Source of the DNA: Allacma fusca
Taxonomy: Eukaryota > Arthropoda > Collembola > Symphypleona > Sminthuridae
Length of the DNA: 64,000 bases
NCBI GenBank assembly: GCA_947179485.1
Contig: OX359245.1
Location: 19,455,067 to 19,519,066, forward strand
Direction: 5' to 3'
Below, piece by piece: positions 23,301 to 37,026 of the stretch (position 1 is its first letter; each line of letters opens with the position of its first letter). Position numbers and translations under genes: made by a program. Under the pieces are notes generated by a model. The model searched no databases, was not told where the DNA came from, and worked only from the letters and a program-made list of their open reading frames with translations.

Positions 23301-26300
23301 GTGTTCATCCAATTCATAGCCCATGGGGCAGTCCAAGTGACAGTCTAGTGTCAGTGTGGAGCACTTGTTACATTTACAGGTAGGGCAACCCTCGGAGTCT
23401 ACAAGGAATCCATGTGGACAATGCTTCCCGTCGCAGTGAGCACTTGGGCAGTCCATGAGACGCTCGAAATCTTCGGCTGTAATTTAAATTATATTACTTC
23501 CTGTGATTATATGGCTCAAGCACAAAGGATTTTCTAATTTTATGAGGAATTTTGTAGGGGTGATGTGAAGGAGTAACTATATTTTGCCCCTATTGTTTCC
23601 CAAAGAGTTGGCCGTTAACATTTATTAGAGGATAAAATTATATGCATTATAGTGCTCGAATGAAAAATGTGTCAAAGACACTCACAAGAAGTCATAATTT
23701 TTTTTTATTAGTTATAATAATTAAATATACTATCTTACGTTCACAACGTGGACAACACTCTCCAGGAATATGAATAGGATTTTCGCATTTTGCCTGACAC
23801 ATGGCAGCATGACACTTGACTCTCCCCTCCTGACATTCACAGAGAGTGCAGGCGTCTTCCTCCCAAACCTCAGAATTGTTGTAGGCTTTCCCAGAACTAG
23901 TGACACATCCTATGAGTTAAGATAAATTATAGGATATTAAATTAATTGCAAGGGAAAACCTACCTTGTATAAACTTAATTAGATATTGGTAACAGAATTA
24001 ATTACATTGTACAGAGAGTCAAACACACAACCTCAAAATGTAACACATTTCTGATTTCACCTTCCTGAAGAAAAAAAAAAGGGCAAGATCCCATTACACT
24101 CTCGAAGGAAAATTATCGATGCAAACACGTTCCTCTCCACAACAATTACTACCTTGTTTTTGCACGAGCAAATCGTGAGTTTAATTTAAAAAACGTCAAG
24201 TACTTCAAGAGAAAAACAAGAAAATACTTGACATGCATGATAGGAGAATGTGTGGCTCGTGGTAAAAACACACTAAGTTTTGTTGAGGGCATCAAGTGCA
24301 TGCAAAATTCCTGGGACTTGATTCCTCCCTCTTTATTCTAATGATATTTGATACTGAAATAACTCCCTCAGACACAGGCACCCAACATTTATGAACAGAA
24401 TCTTGGCGCTTGACGTATCTATCTATACATAATTATACATACTAAGAAGAAGTACACAGAGAAGCGTCTCCGTCTCGGTACATGTCAAAAAATGCTAGTA
24501 CAAAGTTAAAGGATAATTCAATATGGGAGTGTGTTCTTCAACACTGAATAAATAACCAAGCATTTTGCATATCTATGCCAAACATTGTATGGTTATAGGA
24601 AGATATATAATCAACACTCCAATATATATGTAATTATGTATAGGGAGGAACATTACATGGGAAAAAATGACGAGCTATGGCCAATGAAGAACATAAACCC
24701 TCAGAGAAGATGAGACGTAAGATACTGTAAGAGCGTTTAAAAAAGAAAAGTACATGAAATCTCATGTGGTGTGGACACCGGAGTTTTTATTTGAAATGAC
24801 AAATAATTCATGGGATTTAAAGGAAGAATTTCCCATTCTTATGGTCCGCTCAGATTGTTAAGTGTAAGCCCAAAGGAAGGACACATCCGCAGTTCCAGAT
24901 AAAACACATTTGTATGCGTGTGCTCTTCTATGTGCGGGGAAATTCTTGACTGACCTTGCCTCAAATATGGGTGGTTAATAAAACAAAATGAAAAGGAATA
25001 ATAGGCATATGTATGGATATTATTGCACTTCATGACTCTCTGGTATATACGGTGGAAGTACTAAAAGTAGAGACATGAGGACGTGAGGAGAGTCACAGCA
25101 TGATACAGAAACCTCCAGGGTGGTCCTTCGAGTGTACAAACAAAAATCCTCTGTGAAAAACACAATGGGATGGATGAGACTTGTCTCTCTTAAAGTGTTG
25201 TATTTACAATTCACAATTTACCTTGATGGCTCTTTACTTGTAGTGTAGTGTGTGGATCTGAAAAAATGTTATAAAAGTAAACCCAAGTCTATGTATGGTA
25301 AAGACAGCCCTCAGTAAAGTAGGGATACTTCTCCATATATCTTGTTTTGTCTCATTTACAAATATACAACCTGTAGACGAGTTCCGAATGGATTTCAGCA
25401 ACTCTCTAGTATCTACCTATATGAGTATCTACTGTTCTTACATATTTCTTTGCCTTGTAAATACAGTGTGGTCACTCTACAAGAGAAGCGCCCCCAAACC
25501 AGCAAAATTCTACTTATAATGGAAAGCTCGTGCAAGGAGAGAAATTCACACTGGGGTAAAAACTGGGATTGTATATTCAAATGTTTAAGATCTGTATCTA
25601 CGAATCTACGCTTACTATTACAAGGGAGTCCCTTATGGGGAAGGATGACTGTAGTGTTAGGAACAATATGAGCACACAACAATTGGAGGCATTACGTATT
25701 TCTATAGATACCTTATACATATAGTGCTCTTACCTAAAGGTACATATTTATGAGAGCTTCGTGCAGCCTGCAACATATTTTAACACTTGGAGGAATGATA
25801 TGCAAAGTTAATTTTAGTGTTATTATTTAATGCCAGCCTTATTACAACCTGGGAAAAAACTGATTAGCATAAAATGATGTATATTCCATGGAGGACCCTA
25901 CATTAGTGTGTATTATGACTGTAATGAAAACCTTTAGGGAGAGGATGAGTAGGGGAAAATTATTTATTAAGGTCATCATCATCTGATAATGCTCGGAGAA
26001 GTTATCCCTTGTATTGTACATGAGATTTGAGAGCTTGATTGTGATTGTTGTGTGGAAGCATAAGTATAATATTAAGTGAGTGCCTACTAAATACATTATG
26101 CAAAGTGAAAAAAAAAAAAAAAAGAAGGACTATGAGCATTTACCAACACAAAGTGGACAGCATGAATTGGGTGGAGCCCGGGCTAGTCCACATTCAGCGG
26201 GCACGTCACACTTGATCCGTTGACAAGTGACGACTCCATCAATAGAACACGAACATTGAGTACATTCCTCCTCCTGATGTGTCCACGACTCACCCGGCTC

Positions 26301-29300
26301 GTACTCCTCACCTTCGTATGAACACACTTTTTTCTCAGCTGTAAAAATGTGTACATTTAGAAGGATTATTAAACCATCTTCACCAGAATGAAAAAAAAAT
26401 AAATAAAAAAAATTACACCAAGCCTCTCAACGCTCCACGATGATTATCCTTTAGGAACAACTCTGTTCCCAATCTTGACTCCATATGATTGGCATATGAA
26501 TATTGTGTTAAGAGGGGGGCCCTATCCATCTCCACGGAATGTATACTGTTTTATGACAGAACCCTCCTGGAGGGTGAGAGCTTGTAATAAATCTAAATGG
26601 AGATAAATCAACCTCAGGCAAGTAACTATGAGAGCACAAGTATTTAAGAAAAACACCTCCCTGTTTCAACTTAAGTGGGAAATAATAGAAATGATGACAA
26701 ATGAAGATTAACGCTTTGAGACATCATTTCAGCTTGAATTAAAACCCGTTCTAACAAACTTCCCCCCCCCCTCTCGTCATAAAAAGTGGATAAAAACAAG
26801 AATGTAGACACGAATTTAGATCAACAACAGCTATCTATTCTATATATATGTATGTGGGACGTATGTGCTCTGGCTACCAAAAACATATATTACAGCGTGA
26901 AAGACATTGATCAAGAATCCGTCTCGTAAATCAATTATTTTGACACATCGTTCTCGTGACGGTTGTTAAGATTCCCTTAGTGCTTGGCAGCTCTATACGA
27001 TACTACTCCGGCCCTGGATTGGACTCTTAAAAATCACTACGTATGTATATAGTCAAATATAAGTAGAATTACATAATGACAAGCGCGTTCCTTTATAAAA
27101 GTAATATAAGTTTTATAAGAGACATTCTGGAAAGTTGCTTATATTTAAAAAAAATACGTTTTTTTATCGACAACTTGATTCCTATTACTATATGATTTGG
27201 TCTGACAAGGAAACAATGTCTTCAACGCTGATCATCCAAGTAGATACAAAAATTTGTTGAATTATTCAAGGGATTTTAAATCCCTGCACATTGACCTTTT
27301 ATTCTTTATTACTTTGCAATTCAAGGTGTTTGAAAATAGGAAAAAATACAATTGGTAAGAAATTGGGAATATTGGAGAAAATGTAGAAAATAAGGTTCTT
27401 GGATGAATTTTTGGGAGTATCTCGATTTGACTTGGAGGAAATAAAATTTGATGGAGAATAAATTGATTGACCTACTCAATTGGCTAGGACTGCACTCAAG
27501 TAGTGGACAACAGTTGCCGGGTTGTCCAGTAGCATTCAAGATGAGCTTCCTCACCCAACCAGTGGGGCATTCTGGGGTAGGGCAGACGAGCCCAGGATTG
27601 CATTGACATTTCTCCACAATCGGACAGCAGTCGTTGGTCTCTGGCTGAACACTCGTTGGGAGCCTGTAACTATCCGAAGGGCATTCCTCTACCTTTGGAC
27701 ATCTGACGCGACTGCACTCATCTGGAACCAAATAGTAATATAAGGGAAAGGGCTTGTTGTAGAAAAAAGAAATAGTGCTTGCATATATATAACTATAACT
27801 ATAAGTACACAATCTTTAAAACGACATTTTGTCTCCACGGAAAGTTCTTCCAGAAACTCTAGGTTTTTTTTTTCTTCTTCAGCTCGTTTACTCTTGCTAA
27901 TGTCAACACATCTTAAGGTCAAAGTCTGGTTGGTTTTTGTGTGTGACGGGAAGAAGAGAATACTAAGAATAGGATAATCATACGAGTGTAAGTATATTTT
28001 GTACGCATATGGGATTATTGTGCAAAGAGCAAACTTCCCATGGAGACTATAACCAGTTACCTCTCACATTTTCTGTCCGCAGTTGAAATTAAACATCGAT
28101 AAAAAGTAAAGATTTGCTGTCTCAACTTCTTGTAGAGTTTTGTAGCACACATGAAAACTTTCCTACCGTATCCGTGTACATGGGACTCCCTAAAGATCCT
28201 ATTACTTTTATGTATGAACAAGGTAAAGGTTCTACCTATATTTTTTCCCCCCGTGTGTATTTACATAACTGTCAACTACACATGGATTTAATCGTTTTAT
28301 AATTGCGCATAGTAGATAGTCTCTGCAGAAGGAAATACAAAGCCAGAATTTCCACATGCATTGTCCGGGATTTCCAGTTTCTTATCAAATCAGGTGGAGA
28401 TTCTATAGCAAGGTGGACATGCTCTTATTGAGTTGGCAGACCCGAGATGTTGTCTCATCTTTTTCAGAATAAAAGAGATAATTACAATTATGTAGCATTC
28501 ACTGGCTCTATACTGACACTTTGGTCAGCTGTAATCTTAAAAATGTGACCAGTGTTCAGGTTGAAGACGGAGTGACAACAACATTTGTATTCATAAGATT
28601 AGCATGTATGTATGTACATAATCTAATCATAGGATACAGTGTATCCTTACTACAAGAGTTGGAAGTCCCTTATTGGAGGATTTCGTACCAGACAGGGACA
28701 GGACGATTTGGACACGGTCCCATTTATGCACCCCAATTCCAATTTATCTTCTGTCAATAATCCTGGCTCATGTCTCATTGTATGTATGTACCAGTCCAAA
28801 TGTGGTTTTTTTTTCTGGGGGAATTTTAATGCAAAGAGTTCACTGTAGGGACATTGTGCAGAAAACAAAGAGCGATCAGTGATAGGCTGAGGACAGTTAC
28901 TTACAGATGAGCGTTACAATCCAAGTGTAATATTCTAGTTGAGTTCAAACTTGGAATTCTCTCCTTCTGTAATGTCCTCCCTCATTAACATTCCCAGTGG
29001 TTTGTGATAATAGGAAGGAGACAAACAAGGGATCAAATGCTGACGAAAATTTAATCCAGGTTAAGTACACACTTGACCCAACGTGGAAGTGATGGTGGGG
29101 TGACAACAATGGGAAACAAATTACTCTGTCACAAGAGTCAGCGGAGTCAATTTAAAAAGGAGCTAGGAGTAAAGTTTGAATTAATAGTCCGGGATGGGAC
29201 ACACGATGAGTGCCAGTACAGATGCTCCCGTATCTATATAATATATAATTTTAGATATATATGGGGAAGGGATACTTGAGATGCTAACGGCTCAATCAAC

Positions 29301-31400
29301 GATAATTGACCATAAAAAACCTAATATCTTGATCGTGTGCTCAAGATTGACATCGAGGACGACGCCCACATGTTGGAAATGCGAGTAAAGTTGATCACTC
29401 ATCTCGATGAGCATCTCCTTTAGAAGTAATGAGTGTATCCTGCAGTATAGTTACTACCACAAGAAGAAAAATATCCTCTTGAAAGTCTCGCCATTTAACA
29501 AATATCAACCAGGGACACATATGCGCGGAGCCCCACAATTAAGTATTCATTTTCTCTTTCAGTCCTTACATACTGTATATCTACGCCATACGCCAATAAT
29601 ACTCACCCCAGGATCCCCTATCCATACGGGATACACCAATCTCTTGCAAAATGGCTAAAGCAAACAAGTGTGCAAGGATTGAAAGCAAATCAGTGAGTGT
29701 TGGTCAAACATCTCCATCCTCTTTACATGCTCCTTCACAAACTAGTACAGCCCAGGCATGAGGTCAAACTGTAGTATAGAAATCTATAGATAGATAGATA
29801 GATACATACAAATGAAATAACAATGAGATGGAATTGCTTGGATATTTCTAAGCTCGGATTTTCCCTGCAGGATTCTTATCTCATTTAAAATTAAGCTCAC
29901 TTTTTTTTTAAAGCAGAGATATTTATGGTAGGATTCTAAAGGACATTTTTAAGGATAGATACCGGATTTGAGCAGGATACACATTCCTGGCATTTCAGCC
30001 TCAATTCACAGATGTGCTATCAAGCCCAGTGGTATAATTATTATGACTACTGTAGATAGTTGAAAGCATGGAGGGATCCGTGGGAAAAATATTTTTAAAT
30101 GTAAAATTCATGTTCGGAAATCATACCCTACAAAAATCCATGGCTAGAATGTAATAAAATATTTACAATTGAGAGATTATTAGCATTATGGTTATATAGC
30201 TTGGAGTGCTTTTAAAAATTCCGATTCATAATAAGTTGTTGGTCTGGTTGAATAGGATTCCAAGACAGAAACTTCCAGCCGTATCATTGATCTCTGGTAG
30301 AGATAAAAAGCCAGTTGTCTTTTCTTTCCAAAGACCTCCTCCTCCTCCAAATCTCAAAACTTTCAAATCTCCTGTTGTGTACGGTATCTCAGTACCTAAT
30401 TACCTATGCCAATAAGATTGATAATTTGAGAAGCACATTGTTTTGGTGTGTCGGATTTTTTTTTTTTGGGGTGTAAAGTTCAAAAAAGGAGAATTATTAT
30501 GGACTAAAAATAACACCAAAATTGTGGAGTTGTTGTGCGTAGGAAAAATATACAGCTATACAGAGAAGGGAATGATAGTTGATGTAAACAAGGAGGCAGT
30601 AAATAAATGCTTATTGCCCCTATGGGTAATGTGACTGTTTTGAGAGAGAGAGAGATTTAACTCTTACAGGGAGTACAGAGGGAGTTATGGACAAGTTATA
30701 GATGCATCCATAATTGGAATACGATCTTGTTCCTTTCCATGAGTGAACAACAATTAAGGCTTCTTGTGGACAGCTTTGACTGACAACTTAAGTGAACCAT
30801 TTGAAAGCTTTTTCAACTTTAAAAAGCCACTTGACTTGATTATTGGGGCTATGTAGGAACTTATATGAAAAAAAAATTATTATACATTTTGAACTTGCTC
30901 TTCTCCTGGCTATATGATCAAAATCACATGTGTAATAATTACACGCATATCTTGATGGAACATATAATCTAGTGTAACCACAACAATAACAACAGACGGA
31001 ACATAACCCCCAACAATCATTTTATTTCCAATTAGAAATCATGCGTAACAGCTCATTTGACCATGGATTTTCAATAAAGATTCCATTTCTACAATGCGTT
31101 ACAGTAGATACTTGAGTGAGTGGGCACGTATGTACACACTGCCTCAAGTATAGATATAGTTATGGGGGAACAGGAGAGAGACATCCAATCCATTTTTTTT
31201 TTCTGGAGGATGTCAGGAAGGAATAACGTGCTCACGCTTTAGGACTTGTTAATTGCTTCAAAAGCTTAACAAATTGTATGTGAATTTGACTGTTCCAAGT
31301 AAGCATGTTTATGTTGATCATCCATTAAAACCACATGCTCATGCTTCATGAGAACTGCCTGTAGCTTCTTTACAACAACCCCAACACAGAGAGCTTGAGT

Positions 31401-31438
<38 letters not shown>

Positions 31439-34400
31439 CGGCAAGTGGATTAAAGCAACAGCAACCAGCACCCATAAATTCCAGATTGGAACGGGTGTCA
31501 GTCCCGAGAAGTACATGTGTGAATTGTAAAGGTACATATTATTTTAGCTATACATAGAAATAATATAGATACACAGAGTAAATGTGAAGCCCTTCAAACA
31601 CACTGTTGTTTCAGTCAAGAGAGGAGGAGGACATTGGCGTTAACCCGAGGAGTATAGGCTCATGAAGAGGTAGACACAAAGTAAATTAATATTCCAAGGC
31701 CAGATCAAAAAAGAATATCCAATATAGTGCTCAATGAACCGTTTCCCTACGTATTGTGTATCTATCTATCTGTCTACACAAGCTAACATTTACTTGTTTT
31801 GTCATTTGCAATTATGCGTACGTCAGGGATAAAATGATGGAAACCACAAGTTTCCAAACTCCAATTATTTACTAGACCAGCAGTTTTTTCTCTTGTCTCT
31901 TAACCATTAAAAAGTGTCTCGGAACAAGTTGCGTATACAGAATTTCAACGTGTGCTATTTACACATGTATACACCCTGTTAACTAGATATCTGATAAATT
32001 ACCGTGTTCTCTCACTATAAGGGACACCCTTGTCAGAGCTTTTTCTCTTTGAGGGGCATAACACAGGAATTGAACACAACCCTGTTAATTTTTCTCCTTG
32101 TTGCAGAGGGGTAGTGAGTCCAATTTTGTGACTGTATAGGAGTACTTTTATAAGAATAGCGTCCTGTACAGCTCAAATATATATATCTACTTGTACTAAC
32201 AATCTGCTCCTGTGGATTTCTATAAAATATATTAACAGTTCTTGTTCTTGAGCTCTTTTTCTTTTTAAAAAAAGTACTCTCCCTCGTTGTTTGAACATGT
32301 CAAGGAATGATTTAAGATTCTGCGAACATTGAGATGCAGTTGCAAGTTCAAGTTTTATTGCAGCATTGGCTCCTTCAAATGAGAAACTAATCCATACTAA
32401 TTGCACTTGTAGAAATAATAAAGGAAGTGAATAAATTTAAATGCTAATTGCACCTACATGTCCACACCGTAATTATTTACAGGTACGGGGATACAGTGCA
32501 CTCGCTCTGTCAGAGAGTCCCGTATTTAAGAGCATGCTCTCTTCCTGTTCTCCATGAAAATATGTACATTTGGACGGATTCCCCAATTAGCGCAATGGTA
32601 ATTTCCCTTGTAAGAGCATGGAGTTGCAAGAGTCAAATTTGATGCTTTCAGAGATACTCTTACTCGGGGAGCATACTGTACTTGCATCAAAATCCTTGCA
32701 CATCTCAATATACATAGATCAATTAGTATGCGATCATGGTTATGCATATCTAGATACATCTCTGTAAGAATAAAATGTGGGGATAAATCTTTCAGTTCCA
32801 AGAGTCCCTCAGAAACTACAGAGATACTAATAAAGTGTCCACGTCACAGAATGTATTGCCCAGGCGTGCAAAAATTTGCCATAACATTTGACGTCGGTCA
32901 TGAGAATTTTCTACAATATGATGTCTGGGCCAGGTAATGATGAGAGCGCAGCATCTGTATACATACATAGCCCCGATAACATCAATTTAAGCACTATGGT
33001 AACTAATTGTGAGATGGTGAATACATTATGAGGCTGAGTACATATGTACACCCATGTAGACAAGTCTGTAGGTACATATTTTCACGTCCAGGTAATTAAC
33101 TTGACGTTTGCATAAATGTAATGATACATGTGCATTCGAAATGGATTATGCAATTTTTAATGTGTTGTGTAGATATAGATACTTATCATTGACCATGTAT
33201 AATATGATGTGCTTGGAAATATTTAGTTTAGTTCTCATACACTATTAATACGCGTGTATGTGTATGTGTGTGTGTGTGTGTGTCTGTGTATTTACGTAAT
33301 TTAAACTCGTCCGTATAAATTACACGGACTGGGTTTCAAAAAATAGGGTGGACTTGCGAGCTGAGCCAAATGTTTGATTTACGTTTTGGCAGAGAAATTA
33401 AAGGTATAGCGCCGGAAATAATGATAATAAAGGTGAGACACATGAAATTGGATTAATCATGTCAAATGGTACTAGAACACATGGAGTTTCATTAAATAGG
33501 AGGATAGGCCTTGTCAAGCTTGATTAATCAAGCAACCCTTGTTTCATTTAGTCATGCTTTTCAACATTCCGAAAAACAATGTAGTAATTAACCAGGATAG
33601 TCTACATCACTACTAATTGTCAGAGGGGTATATATACAAAAAATAATCCCATGTATGAATAGTTATTAGGATTCAAGTGGAGATGGGAAAAAGTCCCAAA
33701 CCAGAAGAGTGCAATTAAATTAAAATAGGCAGGTTTTTACATATATCTCGAGACAGGTTTCATATGTAATCTGAATAGTCATGTTTTTAAAAAGCTTTGG
33801 AATCTTCCTGCCTTTTCCCCCTCTCTTGCTGAAAACGCCTTTGAGAACCAAGTCGGCGGCAGTAATTACTTATCATATACGCAGAATTACAACTAAAAGA
33901 TAAATGTGCACGGGTGAGATTAAAAGGTAACATGAGCGTCTGGCAAGGGGTAAGGAAAAAATCTCAAAATGGTTTCTATCTTCGCCTTTTTTTTCACTAT
34001 AAAAATAAATTCATTTGCTCCTCATCTCCACCTTCTCCTAGTACCCTTTGAGCACTGAACGGTGAGCTAAAAAACGGGAAAGTTTTACACACACACACAC
34101 ACACACACACAAACAGACACGGGAATCATTAAAAAATTTACTATAAAAATTATGAAAGAAAACTTGTTCCGTATACTTTTAAAGAGATCAGATAAGAATA
34201 ATAATAAATTACATTTCCAAATACCATTCATGTTCTTGATACCTGATAACTCCCAGCAAAATAATGTTTTTTCCCTAGCTTCTTAGAAGTCTACTGTATA
34301 CTTTACAGGGTTGATTTGAAGCTTGTGTACACGCTTGTATCTTGTTGATATTAGGGTGGGTAATTTCCATTTACTTCGTTAGAGCTACTTGAAAAGGGAA

Positions 34401-36366
34401 GGTTACATGAATTAAATTATCATTTCATTTTCATTCACTGTATACCTCTTGAAATTTAGTTTTTTTTTCTCTCCCTCTCTATCTTCCTTCCATATACTAT
34501 CCAACATCAACAACAACAACAGCTAACTTCTTACAATAACTGGGTGATTTCACGAAAAAAAAAATCCTGGGAGGAAAACTCCCAATAATTTTATTGTTAG
34601 CAATAAAAACAGATTCTGAATTTTAAATTTTGAAACATGTTTGAATTTTATATTCAAATGTCATTCTAAATCCTTGTCCCATTTTGTGAAATGTGAATGA
34701 AGGTTCCCAATACTATGCTTCCCAACTGGTTCGCATAATTACTTTGAAAACAGACAAACATTTTTGTAGTCTGCAATACCACACAACGAAGCATTTCAAG
34801 TTGTCATCATGTATGCACAATAACGCTGTGGACAACTTTCCATCACGATTTATTAAACAAATATTGAGGAACAGAGAAACTATATGGGGACGGATTCGAA
34901 AAGCTGAAATTATTGAAGTTCAAGGCTGCTTTACAAATGAGGGAACAAAACAGAATAAAAATATGAACGTCAACAAATTATTTACTATGAGGGGAAGTAT
35001 ACATAGTTACACGGCAATAAGTTACAACAACCGCCTCAGCATTTGTTTACACAATCAATGCACATGGTCATTCCATGATAAGGCTCAGAATTGAAGTAAG
35101 TGCATTCACGGAACTTATATGAGCACGGGCATTGCATCTTCAGCCTAATATCTGTATTGGCGTGACATATCCAGCGTCATCAAACTTGTAAAATTATTCC
35201 AAGGGCAATTTTCATTTCATTTGAAAACACTTGACACTTGTTGCTAAAAGTTTGACTTTTCAATTTGAATCCATCCGAAATATTATACTTTTGCACTCTT
35301 CCCATAAGCATGAGTTAAATCTCGAAGATTACATAACACTTGAATTATTCCTATTTATTTGAAGGTGCATGTACATATGTATGTATGGGAATATATGAAA
35401 CCAGAAGTCCGGAGCTTCATAGAAGCTTTAAAAACAACTTCATATTGAATAACACCAGCATTTAATTGTGGTATTTAGATTGTATATTACATATAGCCAC
35501 GTAGTAGATAGGTAGATGAATGAGTTACAATCAAAAATATCCCTCACACAATACCCCCTTATTTTGAATATCAGCATTATCAAATACAATAATTCTTAAG
35601 TATAAAAAAATCCGAGTGTAAAAATAAATAAATTCTTGGAGTAGAAGTACATAGATACTTTTTTTCTGAAAAATGAGCCAGCAGAAAAAAAGAAGGGTTA
35701 CTATATGTATGTACTTGAGGATTGTAAGTGGGAAAAGAGTATATTCGTGCAGAAATTTTTTCCTGCTTTTGAAAAAGTCTCGCATGGTTGAGACTCGACT
35801 AAACAAGATGACTTTGTACTTTACTTTGTTTGAGCCTGGCTAATGTAACTAATTGTATGAGTTCTCTCTAATATGCATGAGTTTGTTTCGGAGCCAAAAC
35901 AAAGAAACTATCATTGCATGTCATTTTTTGAGGGAGAGAGAGAGAGAGAGAATAAGTGAAACATGTCATGTACCTATTCGAACCTTGTAAAGCGAATGTA
36001 TGCTGTCGTTCATTCCGACCCTTGTTGTGTACAAGGAGTAAAAGTACTGTAAGTGTATAGAACATGCATACAGTATACACTTTGTTCTGCAAAAACTACT
36101 AAAAAGTGTTTGTCCTTACACATAAAACCTGCAACAAATTACAGGCATGAGAACTGTTTGTACGTTACATATAAATACGGGCGAGATACTCATATATGTA
36201 CTTGATTAACTCAATGTGTGGTAGTATACTGTATATGAGTCGGTGTAGTACCTGCCCATACTCCTATGAACATTGTAGGAACAATCCTTTAAAAGTAATA
36301 AAATAATTAATGGCTTTACAAAGGTCCGGGTATAGACCGTCACTAACAGGAACATCCTCCTGTTTC

Positions 36367-36412
<46 letters not shown>

Positions 36413-37026
36413 CTCACACATAAACACCATTCCATTCTGAGCTATAGTTTAAAAGGAAAGGTGCCCGAAACAAACTACTACTAGTATAGGAGTACAGTGT
36501 GTACATGATGATGATCAACCTTCAAGGAAAATTCTTATCCCAAAAATGTTTCTCTTGACACTCAAAGGAATTAACGCGATTACAAGAGAGGCGTCACAAC
36601 ATAATAAATAAGAGGTTTCATTTCATATTTGTCATTATTTTTCCTTTTTCATACGTACACATCTCCCATTACACTGTCTGCGGAGTGCCTGGAGGGAAAA
36701 CCTTTAGTTTATGACGGCAACTTCTACACGTAACATTTGGTCTCTCACTGCACAAATCTATAACCTTCAACAACATTGGGAACAATAATAATAAGTATCG
36801 TTTTATTAGATGCTCATAGGTTATAGGACTGGGAAATTATTTAAATGCTGTAATAATCACATCATCTCATCAAATCTCAACTGTATCTAATTATAGATAG
36901 TGTCAAAATATTTATTTGAGGATGCTATATTGACAAATTAATTTACTAATTTTGTAATGGACTCTCACCAAACTGTTGCTCCGCAATGGATCCGCAGAGA
37001 AAAAGCAATAATAGGTAGAACGGCAT
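20368..37026 (-). CDS. CRIM1-like transmembrane VWC protein, copy A
   Basis: Nine exons in phase: 37026-36969, 27721-27476, 26338-26144, 23909-23739, 23476-22910, 22659-22262, 22039-21910, 21565-21302 and 20660-20368, giving 773 residues. Exon 1 is a signal peptide, MPFYLLLLFLCGSIAEQQF. Exon 2 is the CRIM1-specific module (CSRVRCP...CCPIVEKCQC...CCPLLEC). Then come two VWC domains (ending CCPLC and CCPRC), two antistasin-like motifs (GFLVDSEGCPTCKC, GYELDEHGCPLCAC) and four more VWCs, each ending CCPxC. A helix at about 700-721 and a tail with seven arginines in a row and DYCYFN follow. The domain order matches vertebrate CRIM1, a surface/secreted regulator of BMP-type ligands, and Drosophila Crimpy. 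Differences are no IGFBP domain, two antistasin motifs instead of four, and one 5' CRIM1 module instead of two. Extra N-terminal exons in the 9.2 kb first intron cannot be ruled out. Confidence 0.88.
22857..22877. repeat. Poly(T) tract
   Basis: An uninterrupted run of about 20 T in the intron before the antistasin/VWC exon of the CRIM1-like gene. Read on the gene strand it is poly(A), so it is not the polypyrimidine tract of an acceptor. Confidence 0.8.
25464..25651. mobile_element. MITE of the CAGT/ACTG family
   Basis: 188 bp, starts CAGTGTGGTCACTCTACAAG and ends GGATGACTG, with TA on both sides. The ends are imperfect inverted repeats. Short internal words such as TTATAATG and ACAAGGGAGTCCCTTAT recall the TATAAGAG words of sister copies. 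No coding capacity. It lies in a CRIM1-like intron. Confidence 0.6.
28637..28845. mobile_element. MITE of the CAGT/ACTG family
   Basis: 209 bp between TA dinucleotides, starting CAGTGTATCCTTACTACAAG and ending GAGTTCACTG. The inverted ends are weaker than in other copies, so this is probably an older insertion. It lies in the first intron of the CRIM1-like gene. Confidence 0.5.
31405..31436. repeat. (GA)n microsatellite
   Basis: About 16 GA units, opened by GAGTGAGTGA. It lies in the first intron of the CRIM1-like gene. Confidence 0.9.
32494..32678. mobile_element. MITE of the CAGT/ACTG family
   Basis: 185 bp with TA on both sides. Left end CAGTGCACTCGCTCTGTCAG; right end GGGGAGCATACTG. Internal words ATTTAAGAGCATG and TGTAAGAGCATG point in the same direction as in the other copies. 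Confidence 0.65.
33253..33283. repeat. (TG)n microsatellite
   Basis: A TG run preceded by GTATGTGTATG in the first intron of the CRIM1-like gene. Confidence 0.85.
34088..34111. repeat. (AC)n microsatellite
   Basis: Twelve AC units without interruption. Confidence 0.85.
35036..36065 (-). CDS. Candidate six-cysteine secreted peptide nested in the CRIM1-like intron
   Basis: Two putative exons, 36065-35984 and 35151-35036, join in phase to give 65 residues. Exon 1 begins MFYTLTVLLLLVHNKG, a plausible signal peptide. Exon 2 encodes a compact tail with six cysteines spaced C-x-C-x6-C-x13-C-x2-C-x3-C, ending CIDCVNKC before TGA. An AATAAA on the same strand lies about 180 bases further on. The acceptor AATACAG is fine, but the donor GTTCGA is poor, and a GTACAT donor ten bases later breaks the frame. 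The cysteine pattern is suggestive of a disulfide-rich peptide; no family is recognised. The whole model could be chance. Confidence 0.3.
36371..36406. repeat. (CT)n microsatellite
   Basis: About 18 CT units, roughly 560 bp downstream (in the sense of the gene) of the CRIM1-like signal-peptide exon. Confidence 0.9.

Larger units (their letters stand above)
27722..36968 (-). other. First intron of CRIM1-like copy A
   Basis: A 9.2 kb intron between the signal-peptide exon and the first cysteine-rich exon. It contains at least two MITE copies, GA, TG, AC and CT microsatellites and a GATA run near 29786-29805. I searched the minus strand for a Cys-dense exon that could encode the missing IGFBP domain and found none. 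A same-strand candidate peptide gene lies at 35036-36065. Confidence 0.6.

Noticed and set aside
31266-31475. Minus-strand frame with a Ser-Leu run
   Set aside because: It is the translation of the GA microsatellite.
34693-35094. 133-codon plus-strand open frame in the CRIM1-like intron
   Set aside because: No domain, low-complexity composition and antisense to a more convincing cysteine-rich exon. A real single-exon gene is not excluded.
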